This document shows, in pieces, positions 7,872-17,820 of a stretch of DNA of 64,000 nucleotides. The DNA is taken from contig CAWHYG010000007.1 of the NCBI GenBank assembly GCA_963833505.1, positions 1,674,001 through 1,738,000 of the forward strand, written 5' to 3'. Numbering within the stretch: position 1 is the stretch's first letter; the number at the start of each line of letters is the position of its first letter. A program made the position numbers and the translations under genes. The notes beneath the pieces are model-generated. The model saw nothing but the letters and a program-made list of their open reading frames with translations, was not told where the DNA came from and made no database searches. The stretch is from CAWHYG01 sp963833505 (GTDB taxonomy: Bacteria; Eisenbacteria; RBG-16-71-46; CAIMUX01).

Positions 7872-9583
7872 TGTTGATTTTACCTGAGAATCGCTGGTCG
7901 GCCAGGAGCTCCCAGGGCGATTGCGCTTCCAGCTGGGACTCTCAGGGGGCCGGTGGAGGCGCTGTTTTCGCGGTCTTCCGTGACTTCGGGCCCTACGGAG
8001 TCGCGAATGGCGAACCGGGACAGGCCTCCGGCCGGAGAGGTCAATTGGACGTGAGGAGTTGGGCTTACCGAGAACGCCGTCCCTCAGAGGTGGGTCAAGA
8101 CGATGAGGTTGTGCGCGAAGATATGAGCGCCCACGCTGCTGCAGTAGGTGCGGAAGGAACGGTAGAGGCAACGACACATCTTGAAGCTGCGTTTCAAGGC
8201 GGAGATGGATCCTTCGATCCCCGCTCTGAATCGCTGCCCGGCCCGGAACAGGGGATGGTGCTCCCGGTCCCGCTCTTCTTCGGTTCGGGATCCTTTCTTG
8301 GCAATCGAGACGGTGGGGATGTCCTTTTCCAGTTCCCGGATCTTCGACATGCTTTGATAGAACCCCTTGTCCGCGGCAAAGGACTCCGGGAGTTGTCCGA
8401 AGGTCTTCTCGTGCCGTTCGAGGATGGCATCGACCAGAGATTCGTCGGTGGGCCTGCGTTCGAAGACGTCGTAGTCGGTGATGAACTTCTCCTCGACTTG
8501 CTGCAGAAGAACCATGTGGCCGAACTCGATCGGCTTCGCCACCTTGCCGCGGATCAGCAACTCGGTGTGCTCCTCGAATATGCTGAACACCTTCTCCGCA
8601 TTCGGCACCTTCTCGCCCTGGACGATCCTGCGGGATGCCTGGTCCACAACTCTCTCGGTCAATGGACGGTAGTGCTCCAGCTCGTTCACGAACCCGGTCA
8701 AGATGAGTCCGACCTGAAGGTCGTAGGCGTTGGCCTCCAAACGCTCCCGGACCCGACCCTGCACTTCTCGGGACCAATCCGAGATGCGCGAAACGTGCGC
8801 CAACAGCGCCCGGTAGGGTCTTGCGAGCTTCCGCCGGTTGTCCTCCTTGTTGTTGGCTTGCCGAGTGATGCAGAGCATCAATCTCTTGACCTTGCGGTCC
8901 TGCAAACGGCCGGAACCGACCGCCTCCGAGTCGTGCTCTCTGATCCGGCCGATCAACCGAGAGGTGACGCGGTAGCAGTCCCAGAGCAAGCTGGAGTCGG
9001 TCGGATAATGAACGTTGGTCTCGTAGGCCGTGGTATCGACCCGCAGCTCCGTTCCGCTGATCACCTCCTGCTTGATCGCGTAGCCGCCGAGCAGCCGGTT
9101 CATCTCCCTCCAGCTTTCGGGAGAAACAGCCTTGTAGGCCTTGCACAGCAGGCTGTAGTCCATCATGTCGTTGTCGAACACCCGAACGAATCGTCGGAGA
9201 AACGGACTGTCGTCGATCCGGACCACGGCCTCGCGATAGGGCAGTCCCTCGATCTCCATGACCAGGATCGCGCGCAAGAGATTGTCGCTGGTGAACTCGG
9301 CTTGCCGTTTCCGGCCCGGCTTGCTGAGGACCCGGGACACGTCCCGATGGAAGACGTTGAGGAGCTGAGGCGTCGCGCCCAGAATCTGGTCGACAGCACG
9401 GTACCTGTCTTGATACTCTCTCGTTACCTTCAGGCGAGCTGGGCTGAAGTCCAGCGGATCTTGGGGGTTCAGTTTCGTTCTCATGCTTGCTCCATTTGTT
9501 GTACGAGGTGTCTTGGTAAACAACACGTACGATGGTGGGGCAAGCATGTTTGTACAAGTCAATTCGCTCCAGAAATATCAATA
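7872..9583 (-). mobile_element. Insertion sequence with one DDE transposase (ISNCY-type)
   Basis: An element of about 1.7 kb around the transposase gene 8084-9484. The ends carry imperfect inverted repeats, TGTTGATTTTACCTGAG from 7872 and TATTGATATTTCTGGAG read inward from 9583, matching at 12 of 17 positions. The borders are therefore approximate, and no clear target duplication was found. It separates the lipobox part of the propeller lipoprotein (left) from a signal-peptide-like fragment (9578-9664, right). Confidence 0.75.
8084..9484 (-). CDS. DDE transposase, ISNCY-type
   Basis: 466 residues from ATG 9484, preceded by GGAG at a 6-nt spacing; the open frame extends further upstream but without a ribosome binding site. 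The N-terminal helical domain contains SKPGRKRQAEFTSDNLLRAI. The first catalytic aspartate is D150 in ELRVDTTAYETNVHYPTDSS, a signature of transposases annotated as ISNCY (IS1202-like). The second is D372 (FAADKGFYQSM) and the glutamate is E424 (AGIEGSISALKRSF). The long insertion between the first and second acidic residues is normal for the family. The gene looks full length and could be active. The precise IS family name is less certain than the DDE class. Confidence 0.88.
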   Translation of the reverse strand: MRTKLNPQDPLDFSPARLKVTREYQDRYRAVDQILGATPQLLNVFHRDVSRVLSKPGRKRQAEFTSDNLLRAILVMEIEGLPYREAVVRIDDSPFLRRFVRVFDNDMMDYSLLCKAYKAVSPESWREMNRLLGGYAIKQEVISGTELRVDTTAYETNVHYPTDSSLLWDCYRVTSRLIGRIREHDSEAVGSGRLQDRKVKRLMLCITRQANNKEDNRRKLARPYRALLAHVSRISDWSREVQGRVRERLEANAYDLQVGLILTGFVNELEHYRPLTERVVDQASRRIVQGEKVPNAEKVFSIFEEHTELLIRGKVAKPIEFGHMVLLQQVEEKFITDYDVFERRPTDESLVDAILERHEKTFGQLPESFAADKGFYQSMSKIRELEKDIPTVSIAKKGSRTEEERDREHHPLFRAGQRFRAGIEGSISALKRSFKMCRCLYRSFRTYCSSVGAHIFAHNLIVLTHL

Positions 9584-9664
9584 AATCCGTGGCATTTCAG
9601 CGCTTTCAGCATAGCGGCAACAAGAACTAACTATCGCCAATGACAGCAGCAGCGTTCGATTCAC
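9578..9664 (-). pseudogene. Signal-peptide fragment truncated by the IS
   Basis: GTG 9664 lies behind GGAGG at good spacing and encodes 28 residues, VNRTLLLSLAIVSSCC then RYAESAEMPR, followed by IY and a stop contributed by the IS end. This is a normal-looking exported N-terminus cut off by the IS insertion at about 9584. It may be the 5' end of the propeller lipoprotein gene whose remainder starts at 7871: joining the halves in frame gives ...EMPR-KLVTLPLVAC. It could also be a different gene lost in a deletion next to the IS. Confidence 0.55.
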
Positions 9665-9987
9665 GACCTGGCCCTCCGAGAGTTCAAGACAAATCGGTGC
9701 CCGTCCGGTCCACCAAGTGATGATACGCTTCGGCTGTTCGGGCTCAAGACCTGATTTCCCGCACAACGGGGGCTGGAGGAGTCTGGCCCCCGGTGCCGTG
9801 ACCACGCGGTGGGCCCCCCTGCCCTGCTCCAGGGCGGCTTCATTCGTCGCAGGGGGCGCGTGCTGTACCAGGAACCAGCGAGGCATGGAGCCCGTCCTGC
9901 CGGATGGGGTCCGGCCGGGGTCGTCGCCGATCGATCGACAAGAAAGGGTCAACCGAAAGGCAATCGGATAGAGAAGGATCTCCGCGC
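9665..9987. other. Intergenic stretch downstream of the efflux operon
   Basis: 323 bases between the end of the efflux operon and the truncated signal-peptide fragment. Short frames on both strands have no recognisable motif, and no clear terminator hairpin with a T tract was seen. Confidence 0.45.
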
Positions 9988-11577
9988 CTACCGCCCGGTC
10001 CCTGCCCCGCCCGCCGTCCCCTGCCAGTCCCCCCCCGTCGCCTTGTACAAGTCGACCGCGGCCTGCAGGCGCCGGCCGGCCAGGTCCGCGCCCGCGCGTT
10101 CCGCATCCAGAAGCGTCGCCTGGACGGTGATCACGTTCAGTTGGCTGACGGTGCCGGCGCGGTATTGATTCAGTGTGCGCTCCAGCGACTGCCGGGCCGC
10201 GGTGATGGCCTCCTGCTGCACCTCCGATTCCTCTGCCAGGATCCGGATCGCGGCCAGGTCGTCCTCGACCTCCTGGAAGGCGCCGAGCACGGTCTGGCGA
10301 TAGTCGGCCAGACTCTCGTCGTACAAGGCGCGCGCCTGGGCCACGCCGGCCCGCACCCTGCCCCCTTCGAAGATCGTCTCCGCGAGCGCCGCCGGACCCG
10401 CGGCCCAGACCTCGCTCGGGACGGAGAACAGCTTCGACAGGGTCGAGCCCTGATAGCCGGCGCTGCCCGACAGCGTCAGGCTGGGGAAGTATCCGGCCAC
10501 GGCCACGCCGATCCCCGCGCTGGCCGCGGCCAGCCGGCGTTCGGCCGCCGCGACGTCCGGCCGGCGCTCGAGCAGCTCCGATGGCACGATGGGCGGCGGA
10601 GTCGGCGGCGATCCGTTCGAGTCGATGGGGGCGACGCCGAAGTCCTCGGGCATCTTTCCCAGAAGCACGGCCAGCGCGTGTTCGTACTGGGCGCGCTGGA
10701 CTCCCAGGTCGATTCCCTGGGCCTGAACCTGCTTGAGCTGGGCGACGGCCGCATCGATGTCGGAGCGCGCCGCCACGCCGACCTGGTACTGATTCTGCGT
10801 GAACTGGAGCGACTCTTGATACCCCTGGGTCAGATGCCGGATGAGATGCTGATCGGCATCGGCCGTCCGCAAGGAGAAATAGGTCGCCGCGACCAGCGCA
10901 TGGAGGCTGAGCCGGGCCGATTCGAGATCGGCGGCGCTGGCCCGCGCTTGGGCGCGGCCGGCCTGGGCGGTGCGACGCAGCCGGCCCCACAGATCCACCT
11001 CCCACGCGGCCGAGAGTCCGGCCGCAAAGGAATTTTCTATGGACGGCCCGAGCCCGGATCGCGCCCCCGATTTTTCCCGCGCGGCCGACGCATCGGCCTC
11101 CAGCGAAGGAAACAACCCCGAGCGCGCGATCACGGCCAGGGCGAGCGCCTCGCGGTATTGCGCCTCCGCCGACGCCAGCGTGTAACTCGAGGCTTCGACC
11201 TGTCCCTCGAACCGGTCGAGGAGCGTATCTCCGAACGATTCCCACCAGGGCCCGCGTGTCAGGTGATCGGCCGGTTGGGCCGGAACCCACGCGCCCGCTT
11301 CCTTGAACGCCGCCGGCGGCACCGTGACCGGAGGGTGATAGCGCGGCCCGACTGCGCAACCGCTCGCCATGGCGAGGACGATCAGCACTGCGCAGAGCGC
11401 CCAGGCGGCTCGCGCACCTCCGCCGCCGATCACGGCGCTGCATTCGCCGCGAGCGCTTTCGCTGGCGTCGCGACCACTGCCTCGTGCTTCGCCGCGACCA
11501 GTGCTCCAAGCAAGCCGCCCCTCTTCCCGCGCATTGGCCGCAGACGATTCCATCCGGATCCTCTTCAAACGCGTCAT
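9988..11577 (-). CDS. RND efflux outer membrane factor, NodT/OprM family lipoprotein
   Basis: Outer membrane channel partner of the RND pumps encoded upstream. The annotated 529 residues include an unusual 50-residue hydrophilic N-terminus before the lipoprotein signal (ALCAVLIVLAMASGC, lipid-bearing cysteine near residue 74), so translation may really start at GTG 11433. After the lipobox come AVGPRYHPP, the LLDRFEGQVEAS and AEAQYREALALAV repeats and the WEVDLWGRLRRTAQAG block, the usual tandem structure of TolC-like trunks, up to about residue 520. The first ATG overlaps the stop of the upstream pump gene by 4 nt (ATGA), which favours the longer start. It is the last gene of a four-gene operon. 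It probably exports small lipophilic compounds with its partners; substrates cannot be read from sequence. Confidence 0.92.
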   Translation of the reverse strand: MTRLKRIRMESSAANAREEGRLAWSTGRGEARGSGRDASESARGECSAVIGGGGARAAWALCAVLIVLAMASGCAVGPRYHPPVTVPPAAFKEAGAWVPAQPADHLTRGPWWESFGDTLLDRFEGQVEASSYTLASAEAQYREALALAVIARSGLFPSLEADASAAREKSGARSGLGPSIENSFAAGLSAAWEVDLWGRLRRTAQAGRAQARASAADLESARLSLHALVAATYFSLRTADADQHLIRHLTQGYQESLQFTQNQYQVGVAARSDIDAAVAQLKQVQAQGIDLGVQRAQYEHALAVLLGKMPEDFGVAPIDSNGSPPTPPPIVPSELLERRPDVAAAERRLAAASAGIGVAVAGYFPSLTLSGSAGYQGSTLSKLFSVPSEVWAAGPAALAETIFEGGRVRAGVAQARALYDESLADYRQTVLGAFQEVEDDLAAIRILAEESEVQQEAITAARQSLERTLNQYRAGTVSQLNVITVQATLLDAERAGADLAGRRLQAAVDLYKATGGDWQGTAGGAGTGR

Positions 11578-14500
11578 GTCGTTGGCTGCGCTCCGGGTTG
11601 TCGGGCCACGAGCCGCGCCTGGATCCGTTTCGCGTTCTGCGACGCCCAGACGCCGAACCGGTCCAGATACAGGTACACGACCGGCGTGGTGTACAAAGTC
11701 AGAAGCTGGCTGACCAGCAGCCCGCCGACGATGGAGATGCCGAGCGGCTGGCGCAGCTCGGCGCCGTTTCCCCGCCCGAGCGCCAGCGGCACGGCCCCGA
11801 ACAAGGCCGCCATCGTGGTCATGAGGATCGGCCGGAAACGCAGGAGGCTGGCGCGATAGATGGCGTCCCGCGCGGTGCCGCCGCTTCGCCGCTTCTCCTC
11901 GATGGCGAAGTCGATCATGAGGATGGCGTTCTTCTTCACGATGCCGATCAAGAGGATCACGCCGATGAAGGCGATGATGCTGAATTCCGTGTGGGTCACC
12001 AGAAGCGCCAGGATGGCGCCGCCGCTGGCCGATGGCAGCGTGGAGAGAATGGTCAGGGGATGGACCAGGCTCTCGTAGAGGATCCCGAGCACGAGATAGA
12101 CGGTGACGAGGGCCGCGAGGATCAGGAGCGGCTGGTTGGCCAGCGAAGCCTGGAAGGCCTGGGCGGTGCCCTGGAAGCTGCCGTGCACCGTGGGCGGCAG
12201 CCGGAGGGCAGCCACGGCGGCGTCGATCTTGCCCGCCGCGGTCGAGAGTGACGCGCCGGGCGCGAGGTTGAAGGACAGGGTGGTCGCGACGAACTGCCCC
12301 TGGTGGTTGACGGCCAGAGAGGTCGAGCTGGGCGCCCAGCGCACGAATGCCGACAGCGGCACCTCCCGGCCGGAAGCGGACATGACGTAGGTGCTGCCCA
12401 GGGCGTCCGGCCGTTCGAGGTACTGCGGCGCCGCCTCCAGAACCACGCGGTACTGGTTCAGCGGATTGTAGATGGTCGAGACCTGGCGCTGCCCGAAGAG
12501 GTCATTCAGGGTGGAATCGAGCTGGTTCGTGCTGACGCCCAACTGGGAGGCCCGGTCGCGGTCGATCACAAGCTCGGTCTCGAGCCCCTTCTGCTGCTGG
12601 TCGGTGTTCACGTCGGTGATCTCCGGGATGGCGGCCAGCGCGCGCTGCACCCGGGGCGACCACGTTTGCAGGTCAGAGAGCACGTCCCCGCTCAGCGTGT
12701 ACTGGTACTGCGCGTTGGAGGCGCGGCCCCCGACGCGCACGTCCTGCACCGCCTGCAGGAAGAGGGTCGCCCCCGGCACGCGCCCCATCTTCTGCCGCAG
12801 CCGGGCGATGACCAGGTCGGCGGACATCTTCCGCACCGCCAGCGGCTTCAGGATGACGAAGAAGTTCGCGGTGTTGCGCTGGCCCCCTCCGGTGAACGCG
12901 ACCACGTGATCGACCGCGGGGTCGGCCCGGAGGATGTCGTCGAAGGTCTTGAGCTTCTGCGTCATGGCTTGGAAGGAGATGCTCTGGTCGGCCTGGAGCG
13001 AGCCGTTCAGGCGTCCCGTGTCCTGCTGGGGCATGAATCCCTTGGGCACGACGATGTAGAGCGCGACGGTGAGCGCCACCGTGCCCACGAGCGCCGTCAG
13101 CGTCACTGCGCTGTGGTCGAGCGCCCAGCGAAGGCTCGAGGCGTAGCCCCGATGGAGGCGTTGGAAGGCGCTCTCGAAGGCGCGAGAGATGCGGCCCGGC
13201 TTCTCCTCCGCCTCGCTCCGAAGCACGTGCGCGCACATCATCGGCGTGGCGGTCAAAGACACCACGAGCGAGACCAGGATCGCGGCCGAGAGCGTGATGG
13301 CGAACTCGTGCAACAGCCGCCCGATGACGCCGCCCATGAGCAGGATCGGGACGAAGACCGCGACCAGCGACGTGCTCATGGAGAGCACGGTGAAGCCGAC
13401 CTCGCTCGCGCTCTTCATCGCGGCCGGGTAGGGCTTCATCCCGGCCTCGATGTGGCGCGAGGCGTTCTCGAGCACGACCACGGCGTCGTCGACCACGAAG
13501 CCGGTCGCGATGGTCAGCGCCATGAGGGAGAGATTGTCGATGCTGTAGCCGGCCAGATACATGATCGCGAAGGTGCCGATGAGCGACACCGGAACCGCGA
13601 CCGCGGGGATCACCGCGGCCCTCCAGCGGCGCAGGAACAGGAAGGCCACCATGATGACCAGCACGAGCGCGATCATGAGGGTCTGTTCCACCCCGCGGAG
13701 GGAGGCACGGATCGTCGTCGTGCTGTCCGAGGAGATCTCGAGGTCGATGGCCTGCGGGATCGAGGCGCGAAGTTGCGGCAGGAGGGCCCTGACCCGGTCG
13801 ACCGTGGCGATGACGTTCGCTCCCGGCTGCCGGCGGACGATCAGGAGGACGGCGGGACGGCCGTCGGCCAGTCCGGCGTTCCGCAGATCCTGGATCGAGT
13901 CGTTCACCTGGGCGACGTCCTGGAGGCGCACGGGGGCGCCGTTCCGCCAGGCGATGATCAAAGGGGCGTATTCCGCGGCCCGCGTCATCTGGTCGTTGTC
14001 CGCGACCTGCCAGTGCCGGTCCCCCGCTTCGATCGATCCCTTCGGGCGGTTGGCGTTGGCCGTGATGATGGCGGTCCGCACCTGTTCCAGGCCGATGCCG
14101 TACCGGTTGAGCGCATCCGGGTTGCATTCCACGCGGACGGCCGGCAGGGAGCTTCCGCCGACGTCCACTTCCCCGACCCCGTCGACCTGGGAAAGGAACT
14201 GCGCGAGCACGGTGGAGGCGGAGTCGTACATCTGACCCCGGTCGAGCGTGGCCGAGGTCAGCGACAGGATCATGACGGGAGCGTCCGCCGGGTTCACCTT
14301 CCGGTAGGTCGGGTTGCTGGGAAGCCCGGTGGGCAGGAGGCTCCGCGCCGCGTTGATCGCCGCCTGCACGTCCCGCGCGGCTCCGTCGATGCTGCGGCTG
14401 AGGTCGAACTGCAGGGTGACATGGCTGCTGCCAAGCGTGCTCGACGAGGTCATCTCGGTGATGCCGGCGATGCGCCCGAGAGAGCGCTCGAGGGGCGTGG

Positions 14501-14690
14501 CCACGGTGGCGGCCATGGTCTCGGGGCTGGCCCCGGGCAGGGAGGCCGAGACCGAGACGGTCGGGAAGTCGACGCGCGGCAAGGGCGCGACGGGCAGCCG
14601 GGTGAAGGCGAGCGCGCCGGCCAGGGCGATGCCGATCGTCAGAAGCGTGGTGGCGACGGGCCGCCGGATGAAGGGCGAGGAGAGGCTCAT
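11574..14690 (-). CDS. RND multidrug efflux permease, MdtC-like
   Basis: 1038 residues, the normal length for HAE1-type RND permeases, beginning with the canonical MSLSSPFIRRPVATTLLTIG first membrane helix. Proton-relay aspartates are in TGFVVDDAVVVLEN (the AcrB D407/D408 pair) and the relay lysine is in IGIVKKNAILMIDFA near the C-terminus. Periplasmic porter and docking subdomains fall between helices 1-2 and 7-8. The protein is most like MdtC, whose partner MdtB is encoded immediately upstream; the two would form a heterotrimer. The start overlaps the upstream stop by ATGA and the end overlaps the outer membrane factor gene the same way, so translation is coupled throughout. An inner membrane proton antiporter; substrate specificity is not inferable. 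Confidence 0.93.
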   Translation of the reverse strand: MSLSSPFIRRPVATTLLTIGIALAGALAFTRLPVAPLPRVDFPTVSVSASLPGASPETMAATVATPLERSLGRIAGITEMTSSSTLGSSHVTLQFDLSRSIDGAARDVQAAINAARSLLPTGLPSNPTYRKVNPADAPVMILSLTSATLDRGQMYDSASTVLAQFLSQVDGVGEVDVGGSSLPAVRVECNPDALNRYGIGLEQVRTAIITANANRPKGSIEAGDRHWQVADNDQMTRAAEYAPLIIAWRNGAPVRLQDVAQVNDSIQDLRNAGLADGRPAVLLIVRRQPGANVIATVDRVRALLPQLRASIPQAIDLEISSDSTTTIRASLRGVEQTLMIALVLVIMVAFLFLRRWRAAVIPAVAVPVSLIGTFAIMYLAGYSIDNLSLMALTIATGFVVDDAVVVLENASRHIEAGMKPYPAAMKSASEVGFTVLSMSTSLVAVFVPILLMGGVIGRLLHEFAITLSAAILVSLVVSLTATPMMCAHVLRSEAEEKPGRISRAFESAFQRLHRGYASSLRWALDHSAVTLTALVGTVALTVALYIVVPKGFMPQQDTGRLNGSLQADQSISFQAMTQKLKTFDDILRADPAVDHVVAFTGGGQRNTANFFVILKPLAVRKMSADLVIARLRQKMGRVPGATLFLQAVQDVRVGGRASNAQYQYTLSGDVLSDLQTWSPRVQRALAAIPEITDVNTDQQQKGLETELVIDRDRASQLGVSTNQLDSTLNDLFGQRQVSTIYNPLNQYRVVLEAAPQYLERPDALGSTYVMSASGREVPLSAFVRWAPSSTSLAVNHQGQFVATTLSFNLAPGASLSTAAGKIDAAVAALRLPPTVHGSFQGTAQAFQASLANQPLLILAALVTVYLVLGILYESLVHPLTILSTLPSASGGAILALLVTHTEFSIIAFIGVILLIGIVKKNAILMIDFAIEEKRRSGGTARDAIYRASLLRFRPILMTTMAALFGAVPLALGRGNGAELRQPLGISIVGGLLVSQLLTLYTTPVVYLYLDRFGVWASQNAKRIQARLVARQPGAQPTT

Positions 14691-17600
14691 GGCTCCGCCG
14701 GCAGGAGCGCCCGGGCAGGGGCGGGCTCGGTCCCGCGGCGCCGGAGCCGGCGCGCGATCCGATCGAACATCAGGTAGATGACCGGCGTGGTGAAGAGCGT
14801 CAGGACCTGGCTCACGATCAGCCCGCCGACCATGGTGATGCCGAGCGGGTGCCTCAGCTCCGAGCCGACGCCGGTGCCGATCATGAGGGGCAGGGCGCCG
14901 AGCAGAGCGGCCATGGTGGTCATGAGGATCGGGCGGAAACGCAGCAGGCAGGCCTGGTAGATCGCGTCGCGCGGCGACAGCCCTTCGTTGCGCTCGGCGT
15001 CGAGCGCGAAGTCGATCATCATGATCGCGTTCTTCTTCACGATGCCGATCAGGAGGATGATCCCGATGATGCTCATCACTCCGAGGTCGGCGCGGGCCGC
15101 CATCAGGGCCAGAAGCGCGCCCACCGCCGCCGACGGCAGGGTCGAGAGGATGGTGAGAGGATGGATCGTGCTCTCGTAGAGCACGCCCAGGACGATGTAC
15201 ATGGCGACGACGGCGGCCAGGATCAGGAAGAGCGTGTTCCCCAGGGACGAACGGAAGGCGAGCGCGGCCCCTTCGAAGCTCGTGCGGACGCTGGGCGGCA
15301 TCCCCAGGTCGGCCTCAGCCTTCTCGATGGCGGTGACCGCCGGGCCCAGCGAGGCCCCGGGCGCGAGGTTGAACGAAACCGTGGCGGAGGGGAACTGGGC
15401 CAGATGGGTGACGGCGAGCGGAGAGTTCCGCTCGAGCACGCCCACCACGTCGGTCAGCCGCACCTGCGAGCCGGTCGAGGAGGTCAGATAGATGTTGCCG
15501 AGCGCCGCCAGCCCGTCCTGATCCCCGGGACGCATCTCGAGCACGACCCGGTACTGGTTCGACTGGGTGAAGATGGTGGAGACCAGCCGCTGGCCGAAGG
15601 CGTCATAAAGCGCGTTGTCGATGGCAGCGACGGTGACGCCGAGACGGGCCGCGGCGTCCCGATCGATCTGCAGATAGGCCTGGAGGCCGTCGTTCTGCTG
15701 GTCGCTGACCACGTCGGTGAGCTGTGGCACCTCGCGCAACCGGTCGACCAGCCGCGGTACCCAGGTCACCAGATCCTCGGCCTTGGACGACTCCACCGCG
15801 AACTGGTACTGCGTGCGGCTCAGCGTGCTTTCGATGGTGAGGTCCTGCACCGGCTGCAGGTAGAGCTTGATGCCGGAGACCGCGGCCAGCTTGGGCTCGA
15901 GGCGGCGGATGACGGTCATGGCGTCGCCCCGCCGGTCCTTCTTGGGCTTGAGATTGATGAGGAAGCGACCGCTGTTGAGGGTGGAGTTCGTGCCGTCGAC
16001 CCCGATGTAGGAAGACAGGCTCTCCACCGCCGGATCCTGGAGGATGATCTGCCCGAGCGCCTGCTGGCGTTCGCCCATGGCGGCGAAGGAGACCGACGCC
16101 GGCGCCTGGGAGATGCCCTGGATGGCGCCGGTATCCTGCACCGGGAAGAATCCCTTCGGGATCACGACGTAGAGCAGGACGGTGAGGGCGAGCGTGCCGC
16201 CCGCCAGGAGGAGCACCAGACCCTGCCGATCAAGCACCCAGCGGAGTGCGCGGCCGTAGCGGGCGATGACGGAGTCGATGAACCGGCCGCTGGCGCGGTA
16301 GAAGCGGCTCTGGCGCTCTTCCGGAACGTGGTGCAGGAGCCGGGCGCACATCATCGGCGTCAGGGTCAGCGACACGACCGCGGAGATCAGGATCGAGACC
16401 GCCAGCGTGATCGCGAAGACTCGGAAGAGGCGGCCGACGACGTCTCCCATGAAGAGCAGCGGGATGAGCACCGCGATTAGGGAGACCGTCAGCGAGATGA
16501 TGGTGAAACCGATCTCGCCCGCGCCGGTCAAGGCCGCCTGGAGTGGTTTCTGCCCCTCTTCAATGTAGCGCGCCACGTTCTCGATCATCACGATGGCGTC
16601 GTCCACCACGAATCCGGTCGCGATGGTGAGCGCCATGAGCGTGAGGTTGTTGATGCTGAACCCGGCCAGATACATCACCCCGAAGGTGCCCACGAGCGAA
16701 AGGGGCACGGCGATCCCGGGAATGATCGTGGCCGGAACGCTCCTCAGGAAAAGGAACACGACCAGGACGACCAGGACGACGGCGAGCAGAAGCTCGAACT
16801 GGGTGTCCACGACCGAGGCGCGGATCGTGACCGTGCGGTCGGTCAGGGGCTGGACGGCGATGGTTCCGGGCAGGCTGGCCTGGAGCTGCGGCAGCAGGCG
16901 CTTGATGCGGTTGACCACCTCGATCACGTTGGCGCCGGGCTGCCGCTGCACGTTGACGATGACGGCCGGCTTCAGGTTGGACCAGGCGGCCAGACGGACG
17001 TTCTCGGCGCTGCTCACGACCGCAGCCACGTCCCGGAGCCGCACGGGCGCTCCTCCGCGATAGGCCAGGACCAGGTCTTCATACTGGCTGGGCGACTGCA
17101 GCTCGTCGTTGGCGTCGATCGTCGAGGCGCGCGCGGGCCCGTCGAACCCTCCCTTGGCCTCGTTGACGTTGGCGGCGCCGATGGCCGTGCGCACGTCATC
17201 CAGCGTCAGGCCGAGAGCGGCCAGGGCGCGCGGATTGACCTGGACGCGGACCGCCGGCCGCTGGCCGCCGCTGATGCTGACCAGGCCCACGCCCGGAAGC
17301 TGCGAGAGCTTCTGCGCCAGACGGGTGTCGACCAGATCCTCCACGTCCGGCAGGGACATCGTTTCCGAGGTGACGCCCAAGGTCAGGATGGGGGCGTCGG
17401 CGGGATTTACCTTGTTGTAGATGGGAGGCGCCGGCAGATCGGTCGGAAGAAGGTTCGACGCGGCGTTGATCGCGGCCTGCACCTCCTGCTCGGCGATATC
17501 GAGCGAGAGATCGAGGTCGAAGGTCAGGGTGATGAGCGACGCTCCTCCCGAGCTGGTCGAGGCCATGCGGGAGAGCCCCGGCATCTGCCCGAACTGCCGC

Positions 17601-17803
17601 TCGAGCGGCGCCGTGATCGACGAGGTCATGACCTCCGGGCTCGCGCCCGGATAGAGCGTCACCACCTGGATCGTCGGATAGTCGATCTGCGGCAGGGCGG
17701 AGATGCTGAGCGAGCGATAGCCGATGATCCCGCCGAGGAAGATCGCGGCCATGAGGAGCGACGTCGCGACCGGTCGCTGGATGAAAGGACGCGAGGGATT
17801 CAC
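14687..17803 (-). CDS. RND multidrug efflux permease, MdtB-like
   Basis: 1038 residues starting MNPSRPFIQRPVATSLLMAA, the first helix typical of MdtB, and containing YPTIQVVTLYPGASPEVM in the first porter subdomain. Proton-relay aspartates lie in TGFVVDDAIVMIEN and the lysine in IGIVKKNAIMMIDFA. It has the same length as the next gene (MdtC-like) and is clearly paralogous to it, as in the mdtBC pair of Enterobacteria. It starts 17 nt after the adaptor gene and overlaps the next gene by 4 nt. Expected in the inner membrane as the other half of a mixed trimer. No frameshift or missing catalytic residue is visible. Confidence 0.93.
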   Translation of the reverse strand: MNPSRPFIQRPVATSLLMAAIFLGGIIGYRSLSISALPQIDYPTIQVVTLYPGASPEVMTSSITAPLERQFGQMPGLSRMASTSSGGASLITLTFDLDLSLDIAEQEVQAAINAASNLLPTDLPAPPIYNKVNPADAPILTLGVTSETMSLPDVEDLVDTRLAQKLSQLPGVGLVSISGGQRPAVRVQVNPRALAALGLTLDDVRTAIGAANVNEAKGGFDGPARASTIDANDELQSPSQYEDLVLAYRGGAPVRLRDVAAVVSSAENVRLAAWSNLKPAVIVNVQRQPGANVIEVVNRIKRLLPQLQASLPGTIAVQPLTDRTVTIRASVVDTQFELLLAVVLVVLVVFLFLRSVPATIIPGIAVPLSLVGTFGVMYLAGFSINNLTLMALTIATGFVVDDAIVMIENVARYIEEGQKPLQAALTGAGEIGFTIISLTVSLIAVLIPLLFMGDVVGRLFRVFAITLAVSILISAVVSLTLTPMMCARLLHHVPEERQSRFYRASGRFIDSVIARYGRALRWVLDRQGLVLLLAGGTLALTVLLYVVIPKGFFPVQDTGAIQGISQAPASVSFAAMGERQQALGQIILQDPAVESLSSYIGVDGTNSTLNSGRFLINLKPKKDRRGDAMTVIRRLEPKLAAVSGIKLYLQPVQDLTIESTLSRTQYQFAVESSKAEDLVTWVPRLVDRLREVPQLTDVVSDQQNDGLQAYLQIDRDAAARLGVTVAAIDNALYDAFGQRLVSTIFTQSNQYRVVLEMRPGDQDGLAALGNIYLTSSTGSQVRLTDVVGVLERNSPLAVTHLAQFPSATVSFNLAPGASLGPAVTAIEKAEADLGMPPSVRTSFEGAALAFRSSLGNTLFLILAAVVAMYIVLGVLYESTIHPLTILSTLPSAAVGALLALMAARADLGVMSIIGIILLIGIVKKNAIMMIDFALDAERNEGLSPRDAIYQACLLRFRPILMTTMAALLGALPLMIGTGVGSELRHPLGITMVGGLIVSQVLTLFTTPVIYLMFDRIARRLRRRGTEPAPARALLPAEP

Positions 17804-17820
17804 GTTCGCCCGGCCGGGAG

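Noticed and set aside
12303..14777. An 824-codon plus-strand frame, and 14849-16480 likewise
   Set aside because: They are antisense to the RND permease genes, rich in R/G/H/D as expected for the mirror frame, with no family motif.
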